Source: Bacteroidales bacterium
Lineage (GTDB): Bacteria > Bacteroidota > Bacteroidia > Bacteroidales > P3
DNA length: 64,000 nt
Assembly: GCA_017448185.1 (NCBI GenBank)
Contig: JAFSLX010000008.1
Span: 1 to 64,000, forward strand
Reading direction: 5' to 3'
The translations under genes and the position numbers were made by a program. This document shows, piece by piece, positions 56,334-64,000 of the stretch. The stretch's first letter is position 1. Every line of letters begins with the position of its first letter. Under the pieces are notes generated by a model. The model did no database searches and had not been told where the DNA came from. It worked only from the letters and a program-made list of their open reading frames with translations.

Positions 56334-57113
56334 TTATTTGGTGTACCACTGTTTGAATTGCGGTACGCGGGCTTTGCTGACGATGATGCGCTCGGGGGTG
56401 GGGACGGAGAGGGTGAGAGCGAGTTTGCCGATGGGCCAGAGTGCGATTTCGCGGATGGCTCGGTGGGCTACGATGTGCTGTCGGTTGGCGCGGAAGAAGA
56501 GGTCGGGGTCGAGCTGGAGGGCGAGTGAGTCGAGCGGTGTGTCGATGACGATGGGAGGGGTGTCGGGGGTGTCGGAGATGATGTGGGTGAGGCCGTTGTC
56601 GAGACGGATGCAGGCTATCTGGTCGATTTTGATGGGGATGAGGCGGTCGGCGACGGGTATGAGGAAGGTGTGTTTGTAGGGGGTTGGGAGTTGGGGGGTT
56701 GATGACTGGAGTGCGGAAAGGAGGGTGGAGAGTGCGGGGAGTTGAGGGGAGGAGGATTGTAGTTGCTGTAGTTTGTCAATGGCGCGTTGCAGGTCTTGCT
56801 TGTCGATGGGTTTGAGGAGGTAGTCGATGGCGTTGACTTTGAAGGCTTGGAGGGCGTATTGGTCGTAGGCGGTGGTGAAGATGACGGGGCAGGGGATATG
56901 GACTTGGTCGAAGATGCGGAAAGCGGGGCCGTCGGCGAGGTGGATGTCGAGAAAGCAGAGGTCGACGACGGGGGAGAGGGAGAAGTATTCAACGCTTTCG
57001 TCGATGCTTTGGAGGATGGCGTCGACGTGGGCATCGGGCAGTACCTGGGCTATGAGGCGCTGGAGGTGGTTGGCGGCGATGGCTTCGTCTTCGATGATTA
57101 CGATGTGTTTCAT
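56334..57113 (-). CDS. LytTR-type response regulator
   Basis: 259 residues. The receiver has IEDEAIAANHL, Asp in CFLDIHLADG and KPIDKQDL. After a Gln/Ser/Pro linker comes the LytTR DNA-binding domain (FLIPVADRLIPIKIDQIACI, FFRANRQHIVAHRAI). Paired with the LytS-like kinase by ATGA overlap. It probably controls envelope or export genes; the export cluster lies immediately upstream. Confidence 0.93.
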   Translation of the reverse strand: MKHIVIIEDEAIAANHLQRLIAQVLPDAHVDAILQSIDESVEYFSLSPVVDLCFLDIHLADGPAFRIFDQVHIPCPVIFTTAYDQYALQAFKVNAIDYLLKPIDKQDLQRAIDKLQQLQSSSPQLPALSTLLSALQSSTPQLPTPYKHTFLIPVADRLIPIKIDQIACIRLDNGLTHIISDTPDTPPIVIDTPLDSLALQLDPDLFFRANRQHIVAHRAIREIALWPIGKLALTLSVPTPERIIVSKARVPQFKQWYTK

Positions 57114-58144
57114 TGTTTAGGGTTTATGAGGGGGAGTTGGACGGTGAAGGAGGTGTCGGAATCGATGATGGTGATGTCGGTGTGGAAGAGCATGTTGTAG
57201 CGACCGCTGAGGTTGGCGAGGCCGATGCCGCCGGGGTGGGAGGTGTCGGCTTTGGGCTGTTTGGGGTTGGAGACGATGATGAGGGTGGCGTTGGGAGTGC
57301 GGAGGGTGGAGATGGAGACGGTGAGAGGGTGACGGTTGGTGGCGACGTTGTGTTTGACGGCGTTTTCGACGACGAGTTGCAGGCTGAAGGGAGGGAGGTG
57401 GCAGTCGGTGAGCGAAGGGTCGATGTGCTGGTCGATGCGAAGTGCGCCATCGCCGTAGCGCATCTGCATCATGCTGATGTAGTTGTGGGTGAAGAGAAGT
57501 TCTTCGGAGAGGGTGACGGTGTCGTGTTGCTGGAGGATGTAGCGGAAGGTGTCGGCGAGGCTGCGAAGGTATCGGTGAGCGTTGGGGTCGTCGATGCCGA
57601 TGAGACCGTCGAGGGTGTTGAGGCTGTTGAAGAGGAAGTGGGGCGACACCTGCTGGACAAGAGTTTCGTAACGGATGCGCATGTTTTCGGTCTGTAGGTG
57701 TTCGTTTTCGACAAGGGCATGCTGGATGTTGGTGACGTTGTTGAGGAGCAGGGAGATGAGAAAGGCGATGAGGGCGGCGGTGTTGTCGATGATGAGGGTG
57801 AGGATGAAGGAGTTGAAGCTGATGTCGTAGAGCAAGGTTTCGAGCCACCACTGCAAGGAGGCGAAGAGGGTGCTGATGAGGAGTGAACCGGCGAGGCCAA
57901 GGAGGATGAGTCTGCCGCCTTTGAGACGGCATTTGAGGATGAAGAAGTTGTAGGCATAGAGGGCTATGAATAACAGCAGGTTGGCAGCGGCGACGTAAAG
58001 CGGATGGAAGTCGGGATGGAGCTGATGGGAGGCGGGATCAACCGCACCTACGGCCATCACGGCGGAGAGGATGACTGCAGAAGCGACGGCCAAGAGGACG
58101 GCCCGCTCGGTCTGGTAAGGTTGCAAAAGATGGAGTTTTTTCAT
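57110..58144 (-). CDS. LytS-like sensor histidine kinase (His_kinase family)
   Basis: 344 residues from the ATG at 58144 (MKKLHLLQPY); a start at 58159 precedes the -7 motif and is unlikely. Four membrane segments (about 15-130), then the phospho-acceptor region QVSPHFLFNSLNTLDGL (His in SPHFLFN) and an ATPase region with VVENAVKHN and GGIGLANLSGRY. It partners the LytTR regulator. The -7 motif nearly touches the ATG, so the mRNA may be almost leaderless. Confidence 0.92.
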   Translation of the reverse strand: MKKLHLLQPYQTERAVLLAVASAVILSAVMAVGAVDPASHQLHPDFHPLYVAAANLLLFIALYAYNFFILKCRLKGGRLILLGLAGSLLISTLFASLQWWLETLLYDISFNSFILTLIIDNTAALIAFLISLLLNNVTNIQHALVENEHLQTENMRIRYETLVQQVSPHFLFNSLNTLDGLIGIDDPNAHRYLRSLADTFRYILQQHDTVTLSEELLFTHNYISMMQMRYGDGALRIDQHIDPSLTDCHLPPFSLQLVVENAVKHNVATNRHPLTVSISTLRTPNATLIIVSNPKQPKADTSHPGGIGLANLSGRYNMLFHTDITIIDSDTSFTVQLPLINPKQ

Positions 58145-58148
58145 TTTG

Positions 58149-58156
58149 CAAATGTA
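58149..58156 (-). promoter_or_regulatory. Bacteroidota -7 element (TACATTTG) for the lytS-lytT operon
   Basis: TACATTTG fits TAnnTTTG and ends five bases before the lytS ATG, implying a nearly leaderless transcript. The adjoining export genes stop 18 bases upstream. Confidence 0.4.
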
Positions 58157-58174
58157 CAAATTTTTTTCGACATA

Positions 58175-59356
58175 TCACGAGCGCCTGAATTTTTTTATGA
58201 AACTCAGCGACATGCTTGCGGCCACAAAGTAGATGCCGGCCTGAATCCAGAGCAGGAGGTATTCGCTGCGTACTTCGGCGAGGGTGGCCCCCATGGAAGT
58301 TATCTTGACGAAGCCCTGCACCCCGGGGGTTGAGGGAAAGATGTGCGAAAGGGCGAACCAAACGGGTGGCATGTTGCTCTGCGGCCACACCATGCCGGTA
58401 AGGAAAAAGAGGACGAGGCTGAAGAATACGAAGCAGAGCATGGGCGAGATTTTCTGTCGAACAAAGAAGTTGCCCACGGTGAGACCGAAGAAGATGACGG
58501 CGAGCAGGAATGGCAGCAGGAAGCCCAAGAGGGTGCGCAGGTTGCCGAGTTGGGGCAGGTGGAAGATGCGCGGCATGAGCCAGAGGTCGAGCAGGCAAAG
58601 GGGTAGATAGATTAGGATGTAGCAAAGCGAACGTCCAAAGATGACGCGAAAGACGCTGCGCCCCTGACGCAGACGCGGGGGTATCATCTTCAATGTGAGA
58701 CTGTTTTCGTTGGCATCGCCGCAGAGGATGCAGATGCCGAGGAAGAGGGTCTGATGGATGACGAGCAGGAGCAAAGCAGGAAGGAAGAAACTACCATAGC
58801 CACCGGTGGGGTTGAAGGCAGTGACGGTCTGCATTTCGATGGGTTGCACCTGTATATCGGCCTCGGTGCGGGTGAGTCCAGAGGCTTCGAAACGCTGCAG
58901 TTCGATGGAGTGCATCTCGTCGATGAGGACAGCGTTTCCGCCTGTTAGGATGGCTTTGTAATAGTAGAACGAGCTCATGTCGGCAAATACCACTACACGG
59001 GCTGTGCGGCGGTCGGCCAGTCGCGAGGCAAAGTCGCGAGGGAGGTAGATGATGCCACGCACATTGTGGTCGCGCAGCAGTTGTCGGGCTTCGGCAAGGG
59101 TGGAGGGCCGGTAGGCGACTGTTATCTCGTGGGTGGCATCCAGCTTGTGGACAAAATGTTTGCTCTCTTCGCAACGCGACTCGTCGACTACCGCCACCGG
59201 CATGTTCTCTACATTCTTGTTACTATACATATAGCAGAAAATCAATGGGTAGAGTAGGGGAGCGATGAAGAAGATGAGTAGCACCATCTTGTCGCTGAAG
59301 ACGCGCCTCACCTCGGTGCTGAGCACCAGCCAGATGTCGGACAGGTGGTTCAGCAT
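58175..59356 (-). CDS. ABC-2 type transporter permease
   Basis: 393 residues. One N-terminal membrane helix (MVLLIFFIAPLLYPLIF), a large extracytoplasmic loop (about 45-185), then five helices including LLLLVIHQTLFLGICIL, typical of YhhJ/YbhR-type ABC-2 permeases. Likely partner of the permease upstream, whose end overlaps its start by seven bases. No ATPase domain or ATP-binding gene lies nearby. Confidence 0.9.
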   Translation of the reverse strand: MLNHLSDIWLVLSTEVRRVFSDKMVLLIFFIAPLLYPLIFCYMYSNKNVENMPVAVVDESRCEESKHFVHKLDATHEITVAYRPSTLAEARQLLRDHNVRGIIYLPRDFASRLADRRTARVVVFADMSSFYYYKAILTGGNAVLIDEMHSIELQRFEASGLTRTEADIQVQPIEMQTVTAFNPTGGYGSFFLPALLLLVIHQTLFLGICILCGDANENSLTLKMIPPRLRQGRSVFRVIFGRSLCYILIYLPLCLLDLWLMPRIFHLPQLGNLRTLLGFLLPFLLAVIFFGLTVGNFFVRQKISPMLCFVFFSLVLFFLTGMVWPQSNMPPVWFALSHIFPSTPGVQGFVKITSMGATLAEVRSEYLLLWIQAGIYFVAASMSLSFIKKFRRS

Positions 59357-60546
59357 AAGGCCTCCTTCCCTTCGAAGCGTGCCTCACGGCGCAGTTGCCA
59401 GCGTAGCATCACCGCACCGGCTAACAACAGCAGACCAAATGCAATCAGTGCACAGTAGTGTGGCCAGCAGTGTTCTATGCCGTTGCCATAGATGGCAATG
59501 TCACTGTAGTTGAGAAAGTAGTGTCTGATGGGATACAGCCAGCTGAACGAGCTGAAAAAGGTCGGCATGCTCTCGACGGGGAACGAGAAGCCGCTCAGCG
59601 AGAAGCTCATGGCACTGTACAGCGCACTGACACCCATGGTCAGCGGTGCCTCGGGAATGCAACCTGCGATGAAGCATGAGGTGCACTGCGCGGCGAAAAC
59701 CACCAGAATACTGTTCAGCATCATCAACGGCCAACTTCCAACCATCGGGTAGTGCATCGGGCCGAACATAATCAGGTTGGCAACCAAAAGCAGCAGGCTG
59801 TAATGTATGGTGTAGGGTAATATCTTGCCCAACAATGCGATGAGCGTATTGCCACGTGCTTTTTTCAGCCACGTTTTCACACTGCGTTCTTGCCGTTCGC
59901 GCACGATGGCGTAGGAGGTATGCATCATTGCCACAAAGGCTATCACAGCCGGTATGAGCGTTGTCATCAGGTAGTTGCCATAGTTTATCCATGGGTTGCC
60001 AATATTTCGTGTGTCGAATTCTACCGGCTGAATCATGCCCATGATATCCTCGTCGCGGAAGCCTTTCTTGCGGTACACTTCGCGTTGCACTGCACCGGCA
60101 GCCAGCATTCCCATAGTGGCCATCTGTTTGTAACTCAATGTGCCGGCAAGCATGTAGGCCGAGTTGACATAGAGCACCAGTTTGGGCGACTGGAACTGTA
60201 ACAGGCGGTTGTAAGTCCCTTTCTCGATCTCGTAGTAGGCAAATACATCGCCACGCTGCATAGCTTTGCGGGCTTCGGTGTGGCTGTCGTATACCGCTTT
60301 CACACTTACTCCTTGGGTGGCATTCAACTCGTGGCATAGTCGGCGCGAGAGGTAGCTATGGTCCATGTCAACCACAGCCACAGGCAGTTTCAGGGGCTGC
60401 CCCTCTTTGGTCATCGTCGCAAACACCACAAACGTCAGCACGATACCCAATGTGAGCAGTATCAAGTAACGGGGCTTGTTGACCAACCGTCGTAACTCTC
60501 TATTAAATACCCGTCTCACCTTATGACTTTTAGTCTTCCATTTCAA
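59350..60546 (-). CDS. ABC-2 type transporter permease
   Basis: 398 residues with the same plan as the next gene: an N-terminal helix (about 25-45), a large loop with the ABC2 signature LPVAVVDMDHSYLSRRLCHEL, then about five helices. It overlaps the HlyD gene by 17 bases. The two permeases likely form a dimer driven by an ATPase encoded elsewhere. Confidence 0.9.
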   Translation of the reverse strand: MKWKTKSHKVRRVFNRELRRLVNKPRYLILLTLGIVLTFVVFATMTKEGQPLKLPVAVVDMDHSYLSRRLCHELNATQGVSVKAVYDSHTEARKAMQRGDVFAYYEIEKGTYNRLLQFQSPKLVLYVNSAYMLAGTLSYKQMATMGMLAAGAVQREVYRKKGFRDEDIMGMIQPVEFDTRNIGNPWINYGNYLMTTLIPAVIAFVAMMHTSYAIVRERQERSVKTWLKKARGNTLIALLGKILPYTIHYSLLLLVANLIMFGPMHYPMVGSWPLMMLNSILVVFAAQCTSCFIAGCIPEAPLTMGVSALYSAMSFSLSGFSFPVESMPTFFSSFSWLYPIRHYFLNYSDIAIYGNGIEHCWPHYCALIAFGLLLLAGAVMLRWQLRREARFEGKEALC

Positions 60547-61522
60547 GTATTGCCGTCATGCCGGCGCGCAGTCCTTCGATAGGTTCGGTCGGAACCACCT
60601 TCACATCAAAGCTCTTCACGTCGTACTGACCATTGGTCTTTGTGGCACGCCAAGTGGCATAGCTGGCCATAGCCTGCACTTTGCTCACCTTGCAGCTATA
60701 ACGCTGTTCGCCCAGTGCCGGTATGCGCACCTTTACACTGTCGCCGTTTTCGATGCCTTTCAGCATGTCTTCGCGCACACTGAAGAAAAACCAGCTGTCA
60801 CTCATGTCGAGAATTGACACCACCGGCGAACCGGTACCAATCAGGTCGCCCACCTTGGCAAACAACTCCAATACCACACCGTCGCACGGGGCAATCAAAT
60901 AGCTGTCGTCGAGATAGCTCTGCACCTCGGCCACAGCGCCTCCGGCACGGTCGACCAAAGCTGCAGCGGCTGCAATGTCCTCTTTCTGTGCACCTTCTTT
61001 GGCCATCAGGTACTGCTGCTCGGCAGCTGCACAGTCGGCCTGCGCCACTTTGTATTGGGCTTCGACCTCGTCGAGTTTCTGCTGAGCCACAACGCCCTTC
61101 TCCTTCAGTCCTTTCACGCGCTCGTAGCTTTTCCTGTACACCTCTTCGGCAGCCTGTGCTTTCTGCCACACCTGACGTGCCATCTCCACCTGCTGGTCGC
61201 GGGCTCCGTGTTTTGCTTTCTGGCTCTGAGCTGTGGCTGCACTGCGTGCGGCGGTGGCCTGCATCATCTTGGCATCGACTTGGCGGCTGCCGATATGCGC
61301 CAGCGTATCGCCGGCATGCACACGGTCGCCCTCGTGCACATAGATTGTATCCACATGGCCAGGCACCATGTTGCTTACCCTGTATTCCGATGCATCGGCT
61401 TCGCCTGTAATCAATTCCGGCTGGGGACGAATGGCAAACAGTCCCACCAGCGCCACGATGACCACCGCACCGATAATTGCGGACAATCCTGCCACCAACG
61501 ACTTATTATTCTCTTTCATCAT
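60530..61522 (-). CDS. HlyD-family membrane-fusion protein
   Basis: 330 residues. One N-terminal membrane helix (about 8-30), lipoyl halves (VDTIYVHEGDRVHAGDTLA and LIAPCDGVVLELFAKVGDLIG), a coiled-coil hairpin between them (about 75-190, Lys/Glu/Ala-rich) and a beta-barrel end. It bridges the inner-membrane permeases to the TolC channel. It is 40 bases after tolC. Confidence 0.93.
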   Translation of the reverse strand: MMKENNKSLVAGLSAIIGAVVIVALVGLFAIRPQPELITGEADASEYRVSNMVPGHVDTIYVHEGDRVHAGDTLAHIGSRQVDAKMMQATAARSAATAQSQKAKHGARDQQVEMARQVWQKAQAAEEVYRKSYERVKGLKEKGVVAQQKLDEVEAQYKVAQADCAAAEQQYLMAKEGAQKEDIAAAAALVDRAGGAVAEVQSYLDDSYLIAPCDGVVLELFAKVGDLIGTGSPVVSILDMSDSWFFFSVREDMLKGIENGDSVKVRIPALGEQRYSCKVSKVQAMASYATWRATKTNGQYDVKSFDVKVVPTEPIEGLRAGMTAILEMED

Positions 61523-61562
61523 CTTTTAATTTTATTATCTAATGTTTTTTCATCATTCACAT

Positions 61563-63068
61563 TCATTCTCCCATTGCTCTTTTCAGATACACTTGACCCA
61601 TCTCAATCTCAATCTCGGCATCGATAACCTCACCTTGGGCTTTCATCCATGCCGTCTGTGCCGCCATCAGGTCACTACTGCTGCACATGCCGGCTTTGAA
61701 ACTCTCGTCGGCCAGCCGCAGATTCTCCTCGGCGTGTTTCATATTGCTTTTCGACTGCACCAGTTTCTTGTAGGCCAGTTCAAGCTCGTAGCGTACCTTG
61801 TTCACCTGCAGTTCTATCATCTCTTTCGCCTCGGCGGTCTGGTACTCAATCTCTTTACGTTTATGCTTGGCCGCTTTTACCGAGTGGATGCCACCCGGAT
61901 GCATGATAGGCACATTCACCACCACACCTGCCGTCAGCGTGCCTGCAAACTCGTTTTTAAAACCGTCGAAGATATTCGGGTTCGACACCAGCAGTCCGCC
62001 CGTCACCATGATGTTCGGCTTCAGCGTCGATGCGGCCATCCTCACACCCTCGCGGGCAATGCTGTCGCCTATACGCAGCTTGCGCATCTCTCTGCGGCGG
62101 CTCCATACGCCTTCCATATCAATCGTTTGCTCGTGCAGGTTGGCCGATTCTTCTATATTCAGACCTTTCGCCTCTTCGACATCAAAATCTGTGTCTAACG
62201 GCATACCGCAGCGCTGTGCCAACAGCATCTTGGCCAATGCCAGGCCATTGGTAGCCTTGGTCAGACTCATCTCTGCCTCGTTCAGTTTCACACGCACCAT
62301 CGCCAGGTCGCCCTGCGTGGCCACCTCGGCCACCACCATTTCCTCTACATTGGCCGTCAGCGTGCGCAACAGCTCGGCATACTGCTCGGCCAGTTCCTTT
62401 TTGTGCTTCACGCTCACCACCGTCCAGTAGGCATCCTCCACCGCCACCAGCGTCGCGTCGCGTTTCTCGTCACGCTCCACGCCCGCCAGTTCCTTGGTCA
62501 ATGCCGCCGTGCGGTACATCGACAGCAACTTGCCGCCCATATACAGCGGCTGCGACACCGTCACCGTGCCCACAGTCACATTCTGCATCTTCAGGTCCAA
62601 TGCTTCGGTAATGTGCTGACCCATACCGTTCAGCGAGTTCTCCAAATGCGTGTTCTGCAATATGTTGTTGATAGCGGTAGAGACATTGGGATCGGTCACC
62701 CCAAGATTGCCAAGCTCGTCGATAATCGCCTGGTTGATGTCACCCTGCACCGTCGTACCGACGCTGTTGATTTCAGCCTTCTGCTCCTCGCTCAGCAGCG
62801 ACGGATTGCGCTGCATCCACATATAACCTCCGTTCGCGCTCACCTTCGGCAGCATCTGCCACAGCATGACCTTCTCCAACTCTGCAGTCTCGGCCACGCG
62901 CTCGTCGGCCTGTTTCAAACCCTTGTTCGCCTCGAGAGCCATCCGTCGGCAATCCTCCAAACTCATCACTCGCACCTCCTGGGCCTTCGCACTCATCCCC
63001 ATCACCATTGCCGACGTCACAAGCACCCCTGACACAAACTTAATCCATTGATATCTAATCGCTTTCAT
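61563..63068 (-). CDS. TolC-family outer-membrane efflux protein
   Basis: 501 residues from the ATG at 63068 (MKAIRYQWIKF), a signal peptide ending ...MSAKAQ; the longer start at 63113 would overlap the promoter. Two OEP repeats: about 35-270 and 290-500, long helices with LAMVRVKLNEAEMSLTKA and YELELAYKKLVQSKSNMKHAEE. First gene of the TolC-HlyD-permease-permease export operon. Confidence 0.94.
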   Translation of the reverse strand: MKAIRYQWIKFVSGVLVTSAMVMGMSAKAQEVRVMSLEDCRRMALEANKGLKQADERVAETAELEKVMLWQMLPKVSANGGYMWMQRNPSLLSEEQKAEINSVGTTVQGDINQAIIDELGNLGVTDPNVSTAINNILQNTHLENSLNGMGQHITEALDLKMQNVTVGTVTVSQPLYMGGKLLSMYRTAALTKELAGVERDEKRDATLVAVEDAYWTVVSVKHKKELAEQYAELLRTLTANVEEMVVAEVATQGDLAMVRVKLNEAEMSLTKATNGLALAKMLLAQRCGMPLDTDFDVEEAKGLNIEESANLHEQTIDMEGVWSRRREMRKLRIGDSIAREGVRMAASTLKPNIMVTGGLLVSNPNIFDGFKNEFAGTLTAGVVVNVPIMHPGGIHSVKAAKHKRKEIEYQTAEAKEMIELQVNKVRYELELAYKKLVQSKSNMKHAEENLRLADESFKAGMCSSSDLMAAQTAWMKAQGEVIDAEIEIEMGQVYLKRAMGE

Positions 63069-63095
63069 ATAATATATATACTTCAATAAGAATTG

Positions 63096-63129
63096 CAAAA
63101 TTATCCAATCCAAAGCTCAACCATCCAAA
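63096..63129 (-). promoter_or_regulatory. Promoter of the tolC export operon (TTTG - 22 nt - TAATTTTG)
   Basis: Minus-strand TTTG (63129-63126) and TAATTTTG (63103-63096), 22 nt apart, 27 bases before the tolC ATG. Confidence 0.6.
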
Positions 63130-63325
63130 CATCGCTCCGCAGCGTCCAAAAAAAACTCCCAACCGTCCAAAACGGCATCCGAAAAACCCATTTGGGAGGT
63201 TTTGTAGCGGTACGATTGCTTGCCGTTTGCTATTGAAAGATATCCCCTACGGGGAAATCCGATTACGCCATCAGGCCTTTTCTTTCAATGGCCGAGCATT
63301 GCCGTTCCGGTCGTCCCGATGCTCG

Positions 63326-63410
63326 GTTGTTGTTCTGCCGTTGTTCAGTTGTTGTTCAGTGTTTGACTGAACAACAACTGAACAACAACTGAACAACGGC
63401 AGAACAACGG
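63326..63410. repeat. GTTGTTC-type intergenic palindrome, copy G
   Basis: Left arm 63326-63360, spacer gtttg (63361-63365), right arm 63366-63410. The left outer unit GTTGTTCTGCC pairs with GGCAGAACAAC on the right, but the right arm has one additional 11-bp AACTGAACAAC unit in between. The 499-base divergent gap 63069-63567 also holds the tolC and argS promoter motifs and a run of nine C's near 63495-63503; nothing else was recognised. Confidence 0.94.
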
Positions 63411-63526
63411 AACGGGTGTCTGCCTTCCGCCACTTCGGGGACGGTCGACGGTCGCAAAATGCAACGAAAAGGCCAAACAAACCAAAAAAAACTTCCCCCC
63501 CCCAGCACTTATTCCGAAATTTTTCG

Positions 63527-63534
63527 TATCTTTG
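63527..63534 (+). promoter_or_regulatory. Bacteroidota -7 element (TATCTTTG) for argS
   Basis: TATCTTTG, identical to the gyrA -7 box, 33 bases before the argS ATG and about 117 bases downstream of palindrome G. No clear -33 box. Confidence 0.5.
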
Positions 63535-63567
63535 CACCCCGTTCCACCCTGATAAAATTAACGTAAT

Positions 63568-64000
63568 ATGAGTATAACCGAATCACTTTCAATCGCCATC
63601 TCTCAGGCCTTAAACCACCTCTATTCCATCAACCTCCTCCCCGGCAGCATCCCACTCCAGGAAACCCGCCGCGATTTCTCCGGCGACTACACCCTCGTCG
63701 TTTTCCCCTTCGTCAAACAGGCCCGCAAAAACCCCGAAACCCTCGCCAACGAAATCGGCACCCACGTCATCCAGCACCTCGACGTAATCAAAAACTTCAA
63801 CGTCGTCAAAGGCTTCCTCAACTTTCAGGTCGCCGACACCTACTGGCTCCAGTTCGTGGCCGAAAAGGCAGCGGATGCCCGCTTCGGCCTCGCCGAAGCA
63901 CCTGTGGACGCACCCCCCGTCGTCGTCGAATTCAGCAGCCCCAACACCAACAAACCCCTGCACTTGGGCCACATCCGAAACAACCTCCTCGGATGGTCCG
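63568..64000 (+). CDS. argS: Arginyl-tRNA synthetase (5' part, cut by window edge)
   Basis: The ATG at 63568 opens a frame that runs to the window edge (144 codons). The N-terminal additional domain typical of ArgRS covers about residues 5-105 (TRRDFSGDYTLVVFPF, IGTHVIQHL). The class I HIGH signature follows as FSSPNTNKPLHLGHIRNNLLG (HLGH). It charges tRNA-Arg, one isoacceptor of which is encoded at 11157-11230. C-rich codon usage. Confidence 0.95.
   Translation, partial: MSITESLSIAISQALNHLYSINLLPGSIPLQETRRDFSGDYTLVVFPFVKQARKNPETLANEIGTHVIQHLDVIKNFNVVKGFLNFQVADTYWLQFVAEKAADARFGLAEAPVDAPPVVVEFSSPNTNKPLHLGHIRNNLLGWS

Noticed and set aside
10980..63410. GTTGTTC arrays as a CRISPR or as plain terminators
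   Set aside because: There are no regular spacers between repeats and no cas genes. The T-run of an intrinsic terminator is missing, and copies occur between divergent genes.
63495..63503. Run of nine C's upstream of argS as a phase-variation tract
   Set aside because: It lies outside the -7 motif and the coding frame, with no sign that its length sets promoter spacing. It may also be a sequencing-prone homopolymer.

Overview
The window comes from an anaerobic member of the Bacteroidota, most likely order Bacteroidales. Evidence: the type IX secretion proteins PorU and PorV, a TonB-dependent receptor with an N-terminal carboxypeptidase-like domain, many lipoproteins with Bacteroidota-style signal peptides, repeated TAnnTTTG promoter motifs, the [FeFe]-hydrogenase maturase HydF, and both subunits of B12-dependent lysine 5,6-aminomutase. 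GC content is moderate. The species cannot be named from the sequence.

Layout. 1-3.9 kb (minus): hydF-folA-cinA-DUF486-flavoprotein, tightly packed. 4-10.9 kb (minus): porU, porV, ispF, clpS, nfeD, floA, ending in a strong terminator. 11.2-15.2 kb (plus): tRNA-Arg(CCG), CPBP protease, HU, a 29-residue mS38/COX24-like protein, RNase G and a GH25 lysozyme. 15.6-18.7 kb: kamD, kamE and a CoA-transferase B subunit from amino-acid fermentation. 18.8-26.6 kb: two outer-membrane barrels, a GH2-fold protein without its catalytic acid, a lipoprotein and trigger factor. 26.6-29.3 kb (minus): AlkD-like protein, a helical protein, a PatB-type lyase and an acetyltransferase. 29.7-37.3 kb (plus): gyrA, a TPR protein, a TonB-dependent receptor and an M16 homologue without its zinc motif. 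37.3-46.3 kb (minus): a small membrane protein, pyrI, pyrB, a TPR lipoprotein, dus, cvpA, PAP2 phosphatase, obg, adk, two FKBP lipoproteins and an NrnA-like DHH phosphoesterase. 46.7-52.5 kb (plus): cyclophilin, RprY-like regulator, PhnP-like hydrolase, glycosyltransferase, lipoprotein and a DPP5-like peptidase. 52.6-57.1 kb: TerC, a split chromate transporter, a lipoprotein, a second adenylate kinase and the LytT-type regulator. 57.1-63.1 kb (minus): the LytS-type kinase, then two ABC-2 permeases, an HlyD fusion protein and a TolC channel. The 5' end of argS closes the window.

The most unusual signal is a family of seven intergenic palindromes built from 11-bp repeats of GTTGTTCAGTC (near 11.0, 15.4, 23.8, 29.4, 46.5, 55.6 and 63.4 kb). 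A full copy has two arms of about three units around a 5-nt spacer that is often GTTTG or CAAAC. Several substitutions are matched in both arms, some copies carry an extra unit in one arm, and one copy has only a left arm. They occupy divergent and co-directional gaps, usually 65-170 bp upstream of a promoter-like motif, and are absent from the convergent junctions. I know of no described family with this structure, but I could not search for one.
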